This document shows positions 1-8,929 of a stretch of DNA of 64,000 nt, piece after piece. The number at the start of each line of letters is the position of its first letter. Position 1 is the stretch's first letter. Made by a program: the position numbers and the translations under genes. The notes beneath the pieces were generated by a model that worked only from the letters and a program-made list of their open reading frames with translations, made no database searches and was not told the origin of the DNA. Origin of the DNA: Caenibacillus caldisaponilyticus (GTDB lineage Bacteria; Bacillota; Bacilli; Bacillales; Sporolactobacillaceae); contig NZ_BDDQ01000002.1 of NCBI RefSeq assembly GCF_002003465.1, forward strand, positions 114,725-178,724, given 5' to 3'.

Positions 1-179
1 GTAATCAATCGTCTCCCGCAAATTAAAGACTTTTTTACCAATAAAACTAAACCAAGTGCCTACTACTTTTTTACCGTTTTCCCTCTTTATCGACTTATTT
101 CACTAATATTCGACACGGTTTTTCGACAACCTTTCCCATTTGGATCGAAAGCTCGAAAAAAGTTCGGACGCTGTTTCGA

Positions 180-425
180 TCGGCCGCTCCGGCCTTGACG
201 CTGGCATGACATGGCGCCGGTAAAGTCCGGAAAATATCGCCTAAGAGCAAAGCCTTTGAAACGATGAAACCGCCACATGATCTGAAATCCGATGCCACCG
301 GACACAACAAAAAGAGCACGGTTGAAGGCCGCGACCCCGTTTACGGCGATCACCCCAGCTGTGCACCACCGCCCGTCACAGACATGAAACAAGCTCCCTT
401 GACGGAGTGAGGTTGCTGTCCACCC
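180..425 (-). pseudogene. possible decayed comFC remnant
   Basis: Read leftward, this stretch shows a degraded pattern like the middle of ComFC-type competence phosphoribosyltransferases: a C-x-G-R-W motif, then F-N-R-A-L-F-V-V, then W-R-F-H-R-F-K-G-F-A-L-R-R-Y-F, comparable with the family's C-x-x-C-x-R-W, N-x-x-x-x-Y and R-F-K-F-x-G-D regions. There is no start codon with a ribosome site, no zinc-finger N-terminus, and no phosphoribosyltransferase C-terminus. In Bacillus the comF operon lies just downstream of degU, which is this position. This is a weak motif match made by eye; it may be chance. Confidence 0.3.
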
Positions 426-1027
426 CGCCGGCACGTCCCCAATTCCCCAGGATTGGATCAACGCGCGGATGCGCTGTCTCGAACGTTCCTACCCGTTCGT
501 TAGGGGCTCTTGATTTGCGCCCGACACGTCAACGCAAACATGCTCTATAAAAGAAGTGTCAGTTATCCCCGACACCTTACAGATCAGCGATTCTGCTCGT
601 GTCGGTCACACATTCTCTGGAAAAAAGTGATTCTCCGATATCAACGCGACGACACATGCACTATAAAACGGTTTTCTTGATGATTGCTCTTGCCCCTTAC
701 CATTATCCGGAATATAAAGCCATTCGCCTACTTGCCATGGACATGCCGATCTGCTGAAAAAGACGCCATAAAAAACTCCGTTGCTATCCCCTCGAATCCG
801 TGTACAGCATCTCTACCAGCAGGTCAGTGGAGAAACGCACACCAAAGGGGAACGAACGGAGCGATTGAGGGATAAAGCATTCACACATTCTCTTTTGTCA
901 TCCTTACGGAGGGAGATCGGGTATTTTTCCAACTGCTTCCCGAAAACCGCTCGTGGACGGTCACGGCCGCAGCGCGAGACGCTCGGCCCTCGGTAAAGCC
1001 TGTTCGGTAGATGATCGGAGGATTAAT
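426..1027. other. non-coding stretch downstream of degU
   Basis: About 600 bases between the degU terminator and the possible comFC remnant. Short open frames on both strands show no recognisable motif or ribosome site. It may hold further decayed comF-region sequence, but nothing can be supported. Confidence 0.4.
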
Positions 1028-1028
1028 A

Positions 1029-1063
1029 CAAAAAAAAGCTTGCCCTCCGAGAGAGCCAAGCTT
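1029..1063 (-). terminator. Rho-independent terminator of degU
   Basis: Read leftward, the arms AAGCTTG and CAAGCTT (1036-1042 and 1057-1063) enclose a short loop region and are followed by a run of T (A run at 1029-1035 on the given strand), 15 bases past the degU stop. Confidence 0.8.
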
Positions 1064-1077
1064 GCCAAAAAGCGGGA

Positions 1078-1779
1078 TCAGCCTACGCGCACCCAGCCGT
1101 TTTTTATGGCTTCCACAACCGCTTGCGTCCGGTCTTCGACATTCATTTTTTGCAGGATGTTGCTCACGTGGTTTTTCACCGTTTTTTCGCTGATGTAAAG
1201 CGCATCGCCGATCGCCCGATTGCTTTTGCCATCGGTCATCAATTGCAGCACTTCGCACTCCCGTCTCGTTAAAATATGCAGCGGCTTGCGGTATTCCACG
1301 TCTCGGAATCCCGATGACACTTGTTTGTTGCCGTTCGTCGCAAGGCGTCGGTATTCCTTGATGAGATTATGCGTGACCTTCGGATGGATGTATGCGCCTC
1401 CTTCGGCGACGACTTTCACGGCCTCGACGAGCGAATCCGCGTCCATCTCTTTCAGCAAATATCCCAAAGCACCGGTCTTCAACGCGTGCGTGACGTAGTT
1501 TTCATCATCATGGATGGATAAAATGATGACTTTCACATCGGGATAGCGGTTGATCAGGCGGCGGGTCGCTTCGACGCCGTTTAGCCCCGGCATGTTGATA
1601 TCCATCAGCACGACATCCGGCTTCGCTTCCGTCACGATATTTTCCGCGTCGAGCCCGTCATCGGCTTCCGCGACCACTTCAAAATAATCCTCCATTTCGA
1701 GGATGCGTTTAACCCCTTCTCGGAATAGCCGGTGATCGTCAATGATGGCAATCTTCGTCGTCATTTGTCGGATGTTCAT
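1078..1779 (-). CDS. degU: DegU, NarL-type response regulator
   Basis: Response regulator of the DegS-DegU system, which in Bacillus controls secreted degradative enzymes, competence and motility. It has 233 residues, the usual length. An N-terminal receiver domain (about 6-125) carries the acidic pair in I-I-D-D-H, the phospho-acceptor Asp60 in V-L-M-D-I-N-M-P-G, and the conserved Lys in L-L-K-E-M. A C-terminal LuxR-type helix-turn-helix (about 165-228) starts at L-T-R-R-E-C-E-V-L. The ATG start is supported by GGAGG nine bases upstream. It overlaps the degS stop by four bases (ATGA), so the two are translationally coupled. Very close to Bacillus DegU throughout. Confidence 0.97.
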   Translation of the reverse strand: MNIRQMTTKIAIIDDHRLFREGVKRILEMEDYFEVVAEADDGLDAENIVTEAKPDVVLMDINMPGLNGVEATRRLINRYPDVKVIILSIHDDENYVTHALKTGALGYLLKEMDADSLVEAVKVVAEGGAYIHPKVTHNLIKEYRRLATNGNKQVSSGFRDVEYRKPLHILTRRECEVLQLMTDGKSNRAIGDALYISEKTVKNHVSNILQKMNVEDRTQAVVEAIKNGWVRVG

Positions 1780-2948
1780 CGAACACCATCCTCCTCAAGA
1801 ATCGGAATTTGGATCAAGATGGTTGTCCCTTTGTTAGGCGCTGAACGAATGTCCATTTTTCCTTCCAAAACTTCCGTGCGCTCCTTCATTCCGATCAATC
1901 CAAAGGTGTTTTCCGGAATATGGTTGGGATCAAAACCGATGCCGTCATCCCGAATCAATAAGATGACCGCTTTCAGGCGAAATTCGATGACCACATCCAC
2001 TTGTTTCGGCTTGGCGTGCTTGCAAGCGTTTTGCACCGCTTCCTGAACGAGGCGAAACAGCGCCGCTTCCATTTTCCCCGGCAGGCGTTTTTCTTCCCCC
2101 AACCGGCGAAACTCAACGCGAATACCGGGATATTGTTCTTCGATCCGCCGCAAATATTTCTCCAACGTCGGCACCAAGCCGAGATCATCCAAGGACATGG
2201 GGCGCAGATCATAAATGATGCGGCGAACCTCATAAAGCGCGGATCGGATCATTTCCCTAAACTTAGAAATTTCTTTGGCCGATGCTTCCGGACCTTGATC
2301 CCGATAAACGCGCTCTACGATTTCAGAACTGAGCAAAACATGAGCCAAAACCTGAGCCGGACCATCATGGATTTCGCGCGAGAGGCGGCGCCGCTCTTCT
2401 TCTTGAGCTTCGATGATTTTCAGCCCGAAAGCTTGTTTCTGCTGTGCGTCCTCGATGAGTTCCCCCATCTTTTTTAAATCCCCGTTTAAATAATTGAGCA
2501 CGACCGATGTTTGCGCAGCCAGCTTATCGGCTCTTTCCACCGTTTCCTTTAAACCTTTCAAACGGCGTTCGAGTTCATCGCGACGCTCCCGCAATTGCTT
2601 CTCTTTTTGGGCAACGATCGAGAGCTCCACTTGGATTTCATTGGCCTTTTCGTAAGCTGTTCGGATGGTTTCCTCGCTGTATTTTTGAAAATGTTTGCTG
2701 ACTTCGGCAAGCCGAGATCGTGCCAATCTCGCCCGCTCTTCCAGCCGGTCATGGAGATGAATGGTTTCCGCCACTCTAAATTTTATGTCCGCCAATTCCC
2801 GCGATAATTCTTCGTATTCAGTGCGAGCCCGTTCGCCAATTTCAAAAATCTCCCTTTTGCTGCTGGATACGGTTTCAATCATTGTATTTAAGATGGTATA
2901 CAAGCGTTTCACGTCCAATTTTGCGCGTTCGGGATTGGAAATCATCAT
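1776..2948 (-). CDS. degS: DegS, cytoplasmic sensor histidine kinase
   Basis: Partner kinase of DegU. It has 390 residues and no membrane segment, as expected for soluble DegS. Residues 1-170 form a long charged coiled-coil sensor region. A HisKA_3 dimerisation helix follows, with the phospho-acceptor His194 in R-E-I-H-D-G-P-A-Q, then a HATPase domain with N-A-x-K-H and D-D-G-I-G-F-D. Start ATG-ATG is preceded by GGGGGAATT. The stop overlaps degU by four bases. A SigA-like promoter lies about 180 bases upstream. Confidence 0.97.
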   Translation of the reverse strand: MMISNPERAKLDVKRLYTILNTMIETVSSSKREIFEIGERARTEYEELSRELADIKFRVAETIHLHDRLEERARLARSRLAEVSKHFQKYSEETIRTAYEKANEIQVELSIVAQKEKQLRERRDELERRLKGLKETVERADKLAAQTSVVLNYLNGDLKKMGELIEDAQQKQAFGLKIIEAQEEERRRLSREIHDGPAQVLAHVLLSSEIVERVYRDQGPEASAKEISKFREMIRSALYEVRRIIYDLRPMSLDDLGLVPTLEKYLRRIEEQYPGIRVEFRRLGEEKRLPGKMEAALFRLVQEAVQNACKHAKPKQVDVVIEFRLKAVILLIRDDGIGFDPNHIPENTFGLIGMKERTEVLEGKMDIRSAPNKGTTILIQIPILEEDGVR

Positions 2949-3124
2949 AATTCCCCCAATTACAATTTACAAAAACGGCGACGGTCGGACTAGTTCCTCC
3001 ATACCTATTTCTGAATAGGACTTCATCTCTAATTAATCGGGCGAAACCGAACTTCCCCACCTTGCTGCCGGCCCTGTCTGGTCGGCTACAAGTCCGGCCG
3101 GAGGCGACACTTTTATTGTATATG

Positions 3125-3153
3125 ATTATACAACCCATTCGCGTAATTTTTAA
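3125..3153 (-). promoter_or_regulatory. candidate SigA promoter of degS-degU
   Basis: Leftward TTAAAA (3148-3153), a 17-base spacer and a perfect TATAAT (3125-3130), about 180 bases upstream of the degS start. The -35 is weak; the -10 is perfect. Confidence 0.45.
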
Positions 3154-3450
3154 CCTGTGTTGCGGAAATAAACCTGCACGGGATAAATTTTCCTGGCTCG
3201 TATAAGGCAAAATCCTTCGCAGAAAAAACGCAAAAACGTTTTGGACAAGAATAAGTCGTTAATACATAAGCCCGCTCAACAAAGCATCTTTATGTGACGC
3301 ATCCTTATCGCTTGACTAATAGGAACCGGCTTCCCCTTTTTTCAACGATTTTTCATAAATCCTGTTCAAAATAGGTGTGCTATGGGACAGGATCGTTCGC
3401 AAAAAAATTGAAAGTCGCTTCTATTCGACGTATGATGAAAGGAGATGCAT
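3154..3450. other. intergenic region between degS and yvyE
   Basis: Divergent gap. Beyond the degS promoter candidate, a TTGACT at about 3313 has no -10 at proper spacing. No small gene or hairpin is supported. Confidence 0.4.
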
Positions 3451-4116
3451 TTGACGAGGCGAGACAGAATGAAACCTCATTATTCCGTAAAACAATCGGC
3501 CATCACCGAAATCGAAATTCAAAAATCACGGTTCATCGGCCGCGCGGAACGCGTCACATCGGAGGAAGAAGCGCGCGCCATCATCGAAAAGGTGACAAAA
3601 GAACATTGGAAGGCCACGCATAATTGTTACGCCTATGTCGTCGGGGAGAACGCCCAGATTCAAAAATCGAGCGACGACGGCGAACCGGCGGGCACAGCCG
3701 GCATTCCGATGCTCGAAGTCATTAAGAAAAAGCAACTTCGCGACACGCTCGTCATCGTCACCCGCTATTTCGGCGGCATTAAACTTGGAGCCGGAGGCTT
3801 GGTACGCGCCTATTCCAAAACGTGCGCACAGGCGATCGCCGCAGCCGGCATCGTTGAACACGTCCCCGTCAAAATCTTTGATGTCGTCATTGATTACGCC
3901 TTGTACGGCACGGTCGACAACGCCTTGAAGCATACCGGCTATCTCGTCCGCGACACGCAATTTACCGAAAACGTGACGATAAAAATCGCGGTTCGGCTCG
4001 AAGACATTGACACATTCACCTCCTGGATGACGAATATCTGTAACGGCCAATGCCAAATCATCCCGGTTGAAGAAACCTTTTTGGAAATGGACGTCAAGGA
4101 TCAGGAAACCGGATGA
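3451..4116 (+). CDS. yvyE: YvyE/YigZ, IMPACT-family protein
   Basis: YigZ/IMPACT-family protein of about 221 residues, the usual length. The N-terminal UPF0029 domain shows the family signature K-S-R-F-I-G, T-H-N-C-Y-A-Y, D-D-G-E-P-x-G-T-A-G and V-T-R-Y-F-G-G-I-K-L-G-A-G-G-L. A C-terminal DUF1949 ferredoxin-like domain follows from about residue 135. The cellular role is unclear; a link to translation has been suggested for the family. I choose TTG at 3451 because GAAAGGAG ends six bases before it; ATG at 3445 directly abuts that Shine-Dalgarno, and ATG at 3469 is possible. Its place next to degS matches Bacillus subtilis. Confidence 0.93.
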   Translation: MTRRDRMKPHYSVKQSAITEIEIQKSRFIGRAERVTSEEEARAIIEKVTKEHWKATHNCYAYVVGENAQIQKSSDDGEPAGTAGIPMLEVIKKKQLRDTLVIVTRYFGGIKLGAGGLVRAYSKTCAQAIAAAGIVEHVPVKIFDVVIDYALYGTVDNALKHTGYLVRDTQFTENVTIKIAVRLEDIDTFTSWMTNICNGQCQIIPVEETFLEMDVKDQETG

Positions 4117-4172
4117 CCTTCACGCATAAATGATGTAAAAAATTTGACACCCTATGTACAACCAAGCCGTTT

Positions 4173-4184
4173 TGGTATTATGAT
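4173..4184 (+). promoter_or_regulatory. weak candidate extended -10 before tagO
   Basis: TGGTATTAT at 4173-4181 fits an extended -10 (TGnTATAAT, one mismatch) about 100 bases before tagO. The TTGACA at 4144 is too far upstream (26 bases) to be its -35. Confidence 0.25.
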
Positions 4185-4284
4185 GATTAAGAGCGCAGCA
4201 TAACATAGGAAAATTCTTCAAAACATGAAGCAAGCGGATTTTACCCATCCTTATTTATAAGATGGATCGCAGGAAGGTGAAGGT

Positions 4285-5373
4285 ATGAATGCGCTTGAGG
4301 TGTCCCGCTACGCCATTGCTTTTCTCCTCGCATTGGGCGTAACAGTGGCTGCCACACCGATCGTCAAAAAGATCGCCTTAAGGCTTGATATAGTAGACAA
4401 GCCGACCGGAGGAAGGAAAATCCATAAACGCACGATGCCGTACCTGGGGGGCGTAGCCATCGCGCTCGGTTTTTTTGTGGGCTACTTTTACATAAAACCG
4501 GACATCCCGGCGGCCGGAGCGTTTTTGACCGGAGCCGTTCTGATCCTCCTCACCGGCATCATCGACGATAAATTCACGCTGCCCGCCAGATACAAACTGC
4601 TCGGACAGCTGGCCGCCGCCGTTCTTGTCGTTGCGAGCGGCATTACGGTCGATTTCATTCAATTTCCCGTTATCGGGCGCGTCGAATTCGGCCTCTGGGC
4701 TTATCCCATCACGGTCTTGTGGATCGTCGGCATCACCAACGCCATCAACCTTATCGACGGTTTGGACGGCCTGGCCAGCGGCGTCTCATCGATCGCATTG
4801 AGCACGATGCTCATCGTCGGCATTCTTGAGAACCAATATGCGGCCATGGCGCTGTCGGTCATCCTTCTCGGCGGAACCATCGGGTTTTTGTTTTTCAATC
4901 TGCATCCTGCCAAAATTTTCATGGGCGATTCCGGAGCCATGTTCATCGGCTATACTTTGGCGATCATATCGATCATCGGTTTGTACAAAAGTTTAACCAT
5001 CTTTTCTTTGATCATTCCGATCGTCATCTTAGCCGTTCCGATTTTTGATACATCGTTCGCCATCATCCGCCGCCTTGCCAAAGGCCAAAAGATTTCGACG
5101 CCTGACCGCATGCACTTGCATCACTGCTTGCTGAACATGGGCTTCAGCCATCGCACGACTGTCTTTATCATCTATACGATCAGTCTTTTCTTCGGCGTTT
5201 CCGCCATCGTTTTCTCGCGTTCCGTTCTTTGGGGATCGCTGCTCATTCTCATCCTTTGCATCGGATTGATCCGCTTTACCGTCGAACTTCTCGGCGCCTG
5301 GAACAACAAGCGGAAACCGCTCGTCAACGCGGTGAAGAAAATCGTCGTTCAAGGAAGCAAAAGCAAAGGATAA
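4285..5373 (+). CDS. tagO: TagO, undecaprenyl-phosphate GlcNAc-1-phosphate transferase
   Basis: Integral membrane enzyme that moves GlcNAc-1-phosphate from UDP-GlcNAc to undecaprenyl phosphate, the first step of the WTA linkage unit and often also of minor wall polysaccharides. It has 362 residues with about ten hydrophobic segments. MraY/WecA-family motifs are visible: an Asp-rich loop (G-I-I-D-D-K), N-x-I-N-L-I-D-G-L-D-G-L, F-M-G-D-S-G-A, and the cytoplasmic His-rich D-R-M-H-L-H-H motif. The start is preceded by GGAAGGTGAAGGT. It is followed by its own terminator, so it is probably a single-gene unit. Confidence 0.95.
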   Translation: MNALEVSRYAIAFLLALGVTVAATPIVKKIALRLDIVDKPTGGRKIHKRTMPYLGGVAIALGFFVGYFYIKPDIPAAGAFLTGAVLILLTGIIDDKFTLPARYKLLGQLAAAVLVVASGITVDFIQFPVIGRVEFGLWAYPITVLWIVGITNAINLIDGLDGLASGVSSIALSTMLIVGILENQYAAMALSVILLGGTIGFLFFNLHPAKIFMGDSGAMFIGYTLAIISIIGLYKSLTIFSLIIPIVILAVPIFDTSFAIIRRLAKGQKISTPDRMHLHHCLLNMGFSHRTTVFIIYTISLFFGVSAIVFSRSVLWGSLLILILCIGLIRFTVELLGAWNNKRKPLVNAVKKIVVQGSKSKG

Positions 5374-5462
5374 CCCCCTCGTGACAGGATCTAATGAAGA
5401 AAGGAAAAGGCGTCGGAACCGTCGCTGCGAGAACCGAGCCGTCATTGATTCGCAATCATTTA

Positions 5463-5499
5463 AAACCGTCCCTTCCTAACGTGAAGGAACGGTTTTTTT
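5463..5499 (+). terminator. terminator of tagO
   Basis: Arms AAACCGTCCCTTC (5463-5475) and GAAGGAACGGTTT (5483-5495), one mismatch, followed by a T run. Confidence 0.85.
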
Positions 5500-5837
5500 A
5501 TTGCGTTTGGCCGTTACAGCCGTCAACGCTCCGAAGCGCGGTAAATAAGACCTCATAAAGAACAAAAAACGGATCAGATCCTAACCTTTATGATGGTTTT
5601 AATGACTGGTAATCCTTTCGCCCAAGCGGGATGATGTTGGATTTTATTCTTGATACGAAAAGAGCTTATTGGCCGTTTTATAAATTCCAATAACGGCTTT
5701 AAAAATTGATTTACCGTCGATTCGCATTGAATTGTTCATCATCGTTGCCGTTGAATTCATCCGTTTTTCATTGAACGGTTAAAAAAGCGCCTTCGTCGTT
5801 CTATGACGCGGATTGAAGGGCGAAAAGAGTTAAAATA
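5500..5837. other. intergenic region after tagO
   Basis: No open frame with a ribosome site or known motif is seen on either strand. Confidence 0.4.
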
Positions 5838-5890
5838 ACTCATAAAAAAGCCGATCCCGCAAAAAGCAGGCCCGATAAAACGGCGGCAAA
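5838..5890 (-). terminator. weak terminator-like hairpin
   Basis: Leftward, CCTGC-TTTTT-GCGGG, with outer G+C pairing less regular, precedes TTTTTT. It lies about 70 bases past the small open frame at 5959-6063 and could end its transcript. Confidence 0.3.
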
Positions 5891-5958
5891 ATCGCCCCTT
5901 TTATGAACGGCCAACCGCGCTCACGCCCCATTTTTTAAACATGATGATGCTCCATCGA

Positions 5959-6063
5959 TCAGGAGCGTCCTCCGGCCATCTGCCGATACCGTTCGATCGC
6001 TTTCTTACCTTCCCAAATAACGTTGAACAGCCGATCATTTTCCTTCGCAGTGCATTTGATCAT
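5959..6063 (-). CDS. 34-codon open frame with its ribosome site in a terminator arm
   Basis: Small open frame, leftward, starting ATG at 6063 and ending TGA at 5959. It begins M-I-K-C-T-A-K-E-N-D-R-L-F and ends with G-G-R-S; the content is charged and helical-looking, with no family I recognise. A GAGGTG Shine-Dalgarno sits nine bases upstream (6073-6078) and is inside the 3' arm of the terminator hairpin of the LCP gene, so translation would depend on that hairpin opening. It may be a genuine small gene, a remnant, or chance. Confidence 0.35.
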   Translation of the reverse strand: MIKCTAKENDRLFNVIWEGKKAIERYRQMAGGRS

Positions 6064-6110
6064 AAAAAACCGCACCTCAAACTGTTAGTGGCATCTAACA
6101 ATTGAGGTGC
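6064..6110 (-). terminator. terminator of the LCP-family gene
   Basis: Two-tier hairpin at 6072-6110: outer arms GCACCTCAA/TTGAGGTGC, inner arms TGTTAG/CTAACA with loop TGGCAT. Read leftward it is followed by TTTTTT. It begins 20 bases after the stop at 6130. Confidence 0.8.
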
Positions 6111-6129
6111 AGCTCAGAAATTCGGGGCT

Positions 6130-7206
6130 TTACGGATTGGTTGCAGTGCCAACCGATCCGTTCCAGTTTTGTCCCGCATTTTCGTTTCCGGTCGTGCTGT
6201 CCGTGATTTGGCTTAAGCCCAGCTCCTGCCTGATTTTTGCGGTAACCTCCGCTACCCCCGCTTGATCGGGGACAAAATACCAGACACCATTGATCGTCTC
6301 GCCGCGCCCTTTATCATCGAGCCGGATCGATTCGATGTTCGAACTGCTGATGTTGGCATACGCCCGCTCCAGAGCATACATATCCGACGGTTTCAAGTTC
6401 GTTTCCACGTTTTTGCCGAAAATGTGCGAGAGCTCGTCCACCTTAAAGATCGTTTTCGCGCTGACCGCTTGGCTGATCGCCGCTTTGATCACTTGGCGTT
6501 GCCGGTCATTGCGGCCGAAATCGCCGCGCGGATCGCGCTTGCGCATGCGAACGTAAGCCAGGGCTTGTTCGCCGTTCAAATGCATCGGGCCTTTCTTGAA
6601 ATAAATGGGCTTATTGTGGTTAAAAATATCTTTTTCCCAGAAGTCAAACGGGACGTCGACGGTGACGCCGCCGATTTCATCGATCGCTTTCGCGAATCCA
6701 TTAAACCCGATTTTCACATAATAATCGACGGGCACTTGCAAAAAGTTTTCGACCGTTTCGATCGTCGCTCTTGTCCCGCCGTAGCCGCTCGCGGAACCAT
6801 AGGCATAGGCGGAATTGATTTTATCGAGCACACCGTTGCGCCCAGCGATCGGCACCCGCGTATCCCTCGGAATACTCGTCATGGTCATCTTATGGGTATG
6901 CGGGTTTAACGTCACAAGGATGAGCGTGTCGGTCCGGCCGTTTTTCCCCCCGGTGGAATAATCTTCTACGCCCATCAATAGAATGGAAATGGGATTTTTT
7001 CCGATCGTTACGGAGCTTTCACGGTATTTGGAGTGATCGCGGCCAAGCGGTGTATAGGACTCTTTAGCCGCTTTGTATACATTATAAAAACCATAAGCTA
7101 CGTAACCGCCGATAAGCAATATGATGAAAAGCAAAACGAAGGCAACGACTTTCAAGCGCCGTCTCCGTTTTTGCTTCTTTTTTACAGCCTGTCTTGTGAT
7201 CCCCAT
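6130..7206 (-). CDS. LytR-CpsA-Psr (LCP) family wall polymer ligase
   Basis: Membrane-anchored enzyme of the family that transfers undecaprenyl-linked teichoic acids or polysaccharides to peptidoglycan. It has 358 residues. A Lys/Arg-rich cytoplasmic tail precedes one membrane helix (about 20-40) and an extracellular LCP domain. Visible family motifs are D-T-L-I-L-V-T-L-N-P, S-I-P-R-D-T-R-V with catalytic-pocket Arg, D-K-I-N-S-A-Y-A-Y-G, and R-N-D-R-Q-R-Q-V. The start at 7206 is preceded by AAAAGGGGAAAAAC; an in-frame ATG 21 codons upstream lacks a good ribosome site. By position near degSU and tagO it resembles the TagU/TagV paralogues of Bacillus; which one cannot be decided. Confidence 0.92.
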   Translation of the reverse strand: MGITRQAVKKKQKRRRRLKVVAFVLLFIILLIGGYVAYGFYNVYKAAKESYTPLGRDHSKYRESSVTIGKNPISILLMGVEDYSTGGKNGRTDTLILVTLNPHTHKMTMTSIPRDTRVPIAGRNGVLDKINSAYAYGSASGYGGTRATIETVENFLQVPVDYYVKIGFNGFAKAIDEIGGVTVDVPFDFWEKDIFNHNKPIYFKKGPMHLNGEQALAYVRMRKRDPRGDFGRNDRQRQVIKAAISQAVSAKTIFKVDELSHIFGKNVETNLKPSDMYALERAYANISSSNIESIRLDDKGRGETINGVWYFVPDQAGVAEVTAKIRQELGLSQITDSTTGNENAGQNWNGSVGTATNP

Positions 7207-7789
7207 GTTTTTCCCCTTTTCAACAGTTGGACTTACAACCTTTAATATATCACAAAAGACCCTCAACATGAGAATTAAATTTTAGTTATTTTTACGAACT
7301 GATTGTAACATTTACCGTAATTCTTCTATATATTACAAATATTGTTTGCGTGATGTATAAAACAATGGCATGGGCGCCGCGACAACCATTGATTAATCGC
7401 TAATATAGAGGCGGTATAGCCAGAGGAAATTCCGCCGCTCACCCTATCTTGTATTTTGCGGATGAAGCGATCGACGGATAAGGCGAGATTTCATGTACGG
7501 ATGAGACCTGGATGCATAAATAGCGATGAAAAATGTAGTGAAAAGGACAAATATGCCGGCATCCAACCAACCGCTATGGATCGCCGGTAAAAATAAAAAT
7601 CTTGGTTATTGCGATATCCCTCTTATTTGCGAAATTCTTGGGAAACCATGGCGGTTCATGCGAATGGTCGCTTCCGGCATGGTCCCGAATCTCCCCATTC
7701 GCTCTGGCACTCCACCACATCACGCCGCGATTCTCATGGCATACGTCAATCCTTTAGGCGCCGTCCCATATATGCGCCTATTCACCACA
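7207..7789. other. intergenic region
   Basis: About 580 bases between two leftward genes. The part near 7210-7350 is AT-rich and probably carries the LCP gene promoter, but no pair of boxes stands out. No gene is supported. Confidence 0.4.
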
Positions 7790-8929
7790 TCACCGGCCTG
7801 TATGAGGCTCCGCTCGCCCCCCGAACAAAAGGTAGGTCTTGTTGATCCTTTCGACAAGGTGTTCGAGAGAAAAGTTTTGGCCGACTCTTTCCGCCAACCG
7901 GCTCCCCCGTTGCTTTAATATGCCCTGCTCCTTTAATGCGACGGCTTCTACGATCGCTTGATAAAGGGCCTCCGCATCTTTTGGCGGGACAAGCCACCCG
8001 TAACGGCGATCAATGATCAAATCCCCGACACCGCCGACATCGGTGGCGATGACGGGCACGCGGGCTTTGGCCGCTTCCAAAATCACGAGGGGAAAGCTTT
8101 CGCTGAGCGACGGCAGCACCATCACGTCGGCCAATTCATAAAAAGGCTGCGCATGTTTCTGATGCCCGAGCAAGATCACGCGTTCACCGAGCCCCCGGCG
8201 CCGCGCCTCATCGGCCAAGCGCTGTTTGAGCAATCCATCCCCGATGATGAGCCACTTTACCGAAAGATGCGGGCGGACGTCGACGACTTTTCGCAGCGCT
8301 TTCAATAAATACATATGGCCTTTGATCGGATGAAGCCGGGCCACGGTCAAGAGCACAAAGTCTTCATCGGACAAGCCGATGTCGCCCCTATGGAGGGGGG
8401 CAAAATTTTCATCCTCATTTTTAAAGGAAATGCCGTTGTAAATGACGGTAATCTTTTGAGAAGAAACGCCGAGGCTTTCCAATATGTTTTTAAAACGGCC
8501 AGAGATGGCAAAAAGATGATCCGCCTTTTTTAAAACGTGGACATTCATCCGGGTGAACAGCTGGCCTTTTAAGCCGCGGCCGATGAAATCGAGCCGGGGA
8601 TCGCTGTGCACCGTTGTCATCCATGTGAAGCGGATGAACGGTTTCAACAAGAACCCGTACACGTTGGCGCGGGCACCGTGGGTATGCAGAATGTCGATGC
8701 GTTGGCCGCTTATGATTGCTTTCAGCCTGAAGAGCGCCGTCGCGTCATAGCGCGTGTTTTGTCGAAGCCAAAATACTTTGATGCCCAATTGTTTCGCCTC
8801 ATCGTAGATTTCCCCGCGTTCGAAGACGCATAAATACACATTCTGCTTATCGAATCGCTCTAAAAGCGGGAGCAAATGATTTTTCGAACCGGCCGATTCC
8901 TTCCCGCCGATGAGATGCAAAACCTTCAT
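7790..8929 (-). CDS. GT4-family glycosyltransferase
   Basis: Cytoplasmic GT-B glycosyltransferase of 379 residues, probably adding a sugar to a lipid-linked surface polysaccharide. The N-terminal Rossmann half (glycosyltransferase 4) begins M-K-V-L-H-L-I-G-G with I-L-H-T-H-G-A-R-A. The C-terminal group 1 domain (about 190-350) shows V-A-R-L-H-P-I-K-G-H and the donor-site E-x7-E region S-E-S-F-P-L-V-I-L-E-A-A. The ATG is preceded by GGAGGCGAAGCC and overlaps the stop of the upstream polymerase gene by four bases, so the pair is coupled. Donor and acceptor cannot be told from sequence. Confidence 0.9.
   Translation of the reverse strand: MKVLHLIGGKESAGSKNHLLPLLERFDKQNVYLCVFERGEIYDEAKQLGIKVFWLRQNTRYDATALFRLKAIISGQRIDILHTHGARANVYGFLLKPFIRFTWMTTVHSDPRLDFIGRGLKGQLFTRMNVHVLKKADHLFAISGRFKNILESLGVSSQKITVIYNGISFKNEDENFAPLHRGDIGLSDEDFVLLTVARLHPIKGHMYLLKALRKVVDVRPHLSVKWLIIGDGLLKQRLADEARRRGLGERVILLGHQKHAQPFYELADVMVLPSLSESFPLVILEAAKARVPVIATDVGGVGDLIIDRRYGWLVPPKDAEALYQAIVEAVALKEQGILKQRGSRLAERVGQNFSLEHLVERINKTYLLFGGRAEPHTGR

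Noticed and set aside
4144..4181. TTGACA plus TATTAT as a tagO promoter
   Set aside because: The spacer is 26 bases, far from 16-18; only the extended -10 was kept as a weak candidate.
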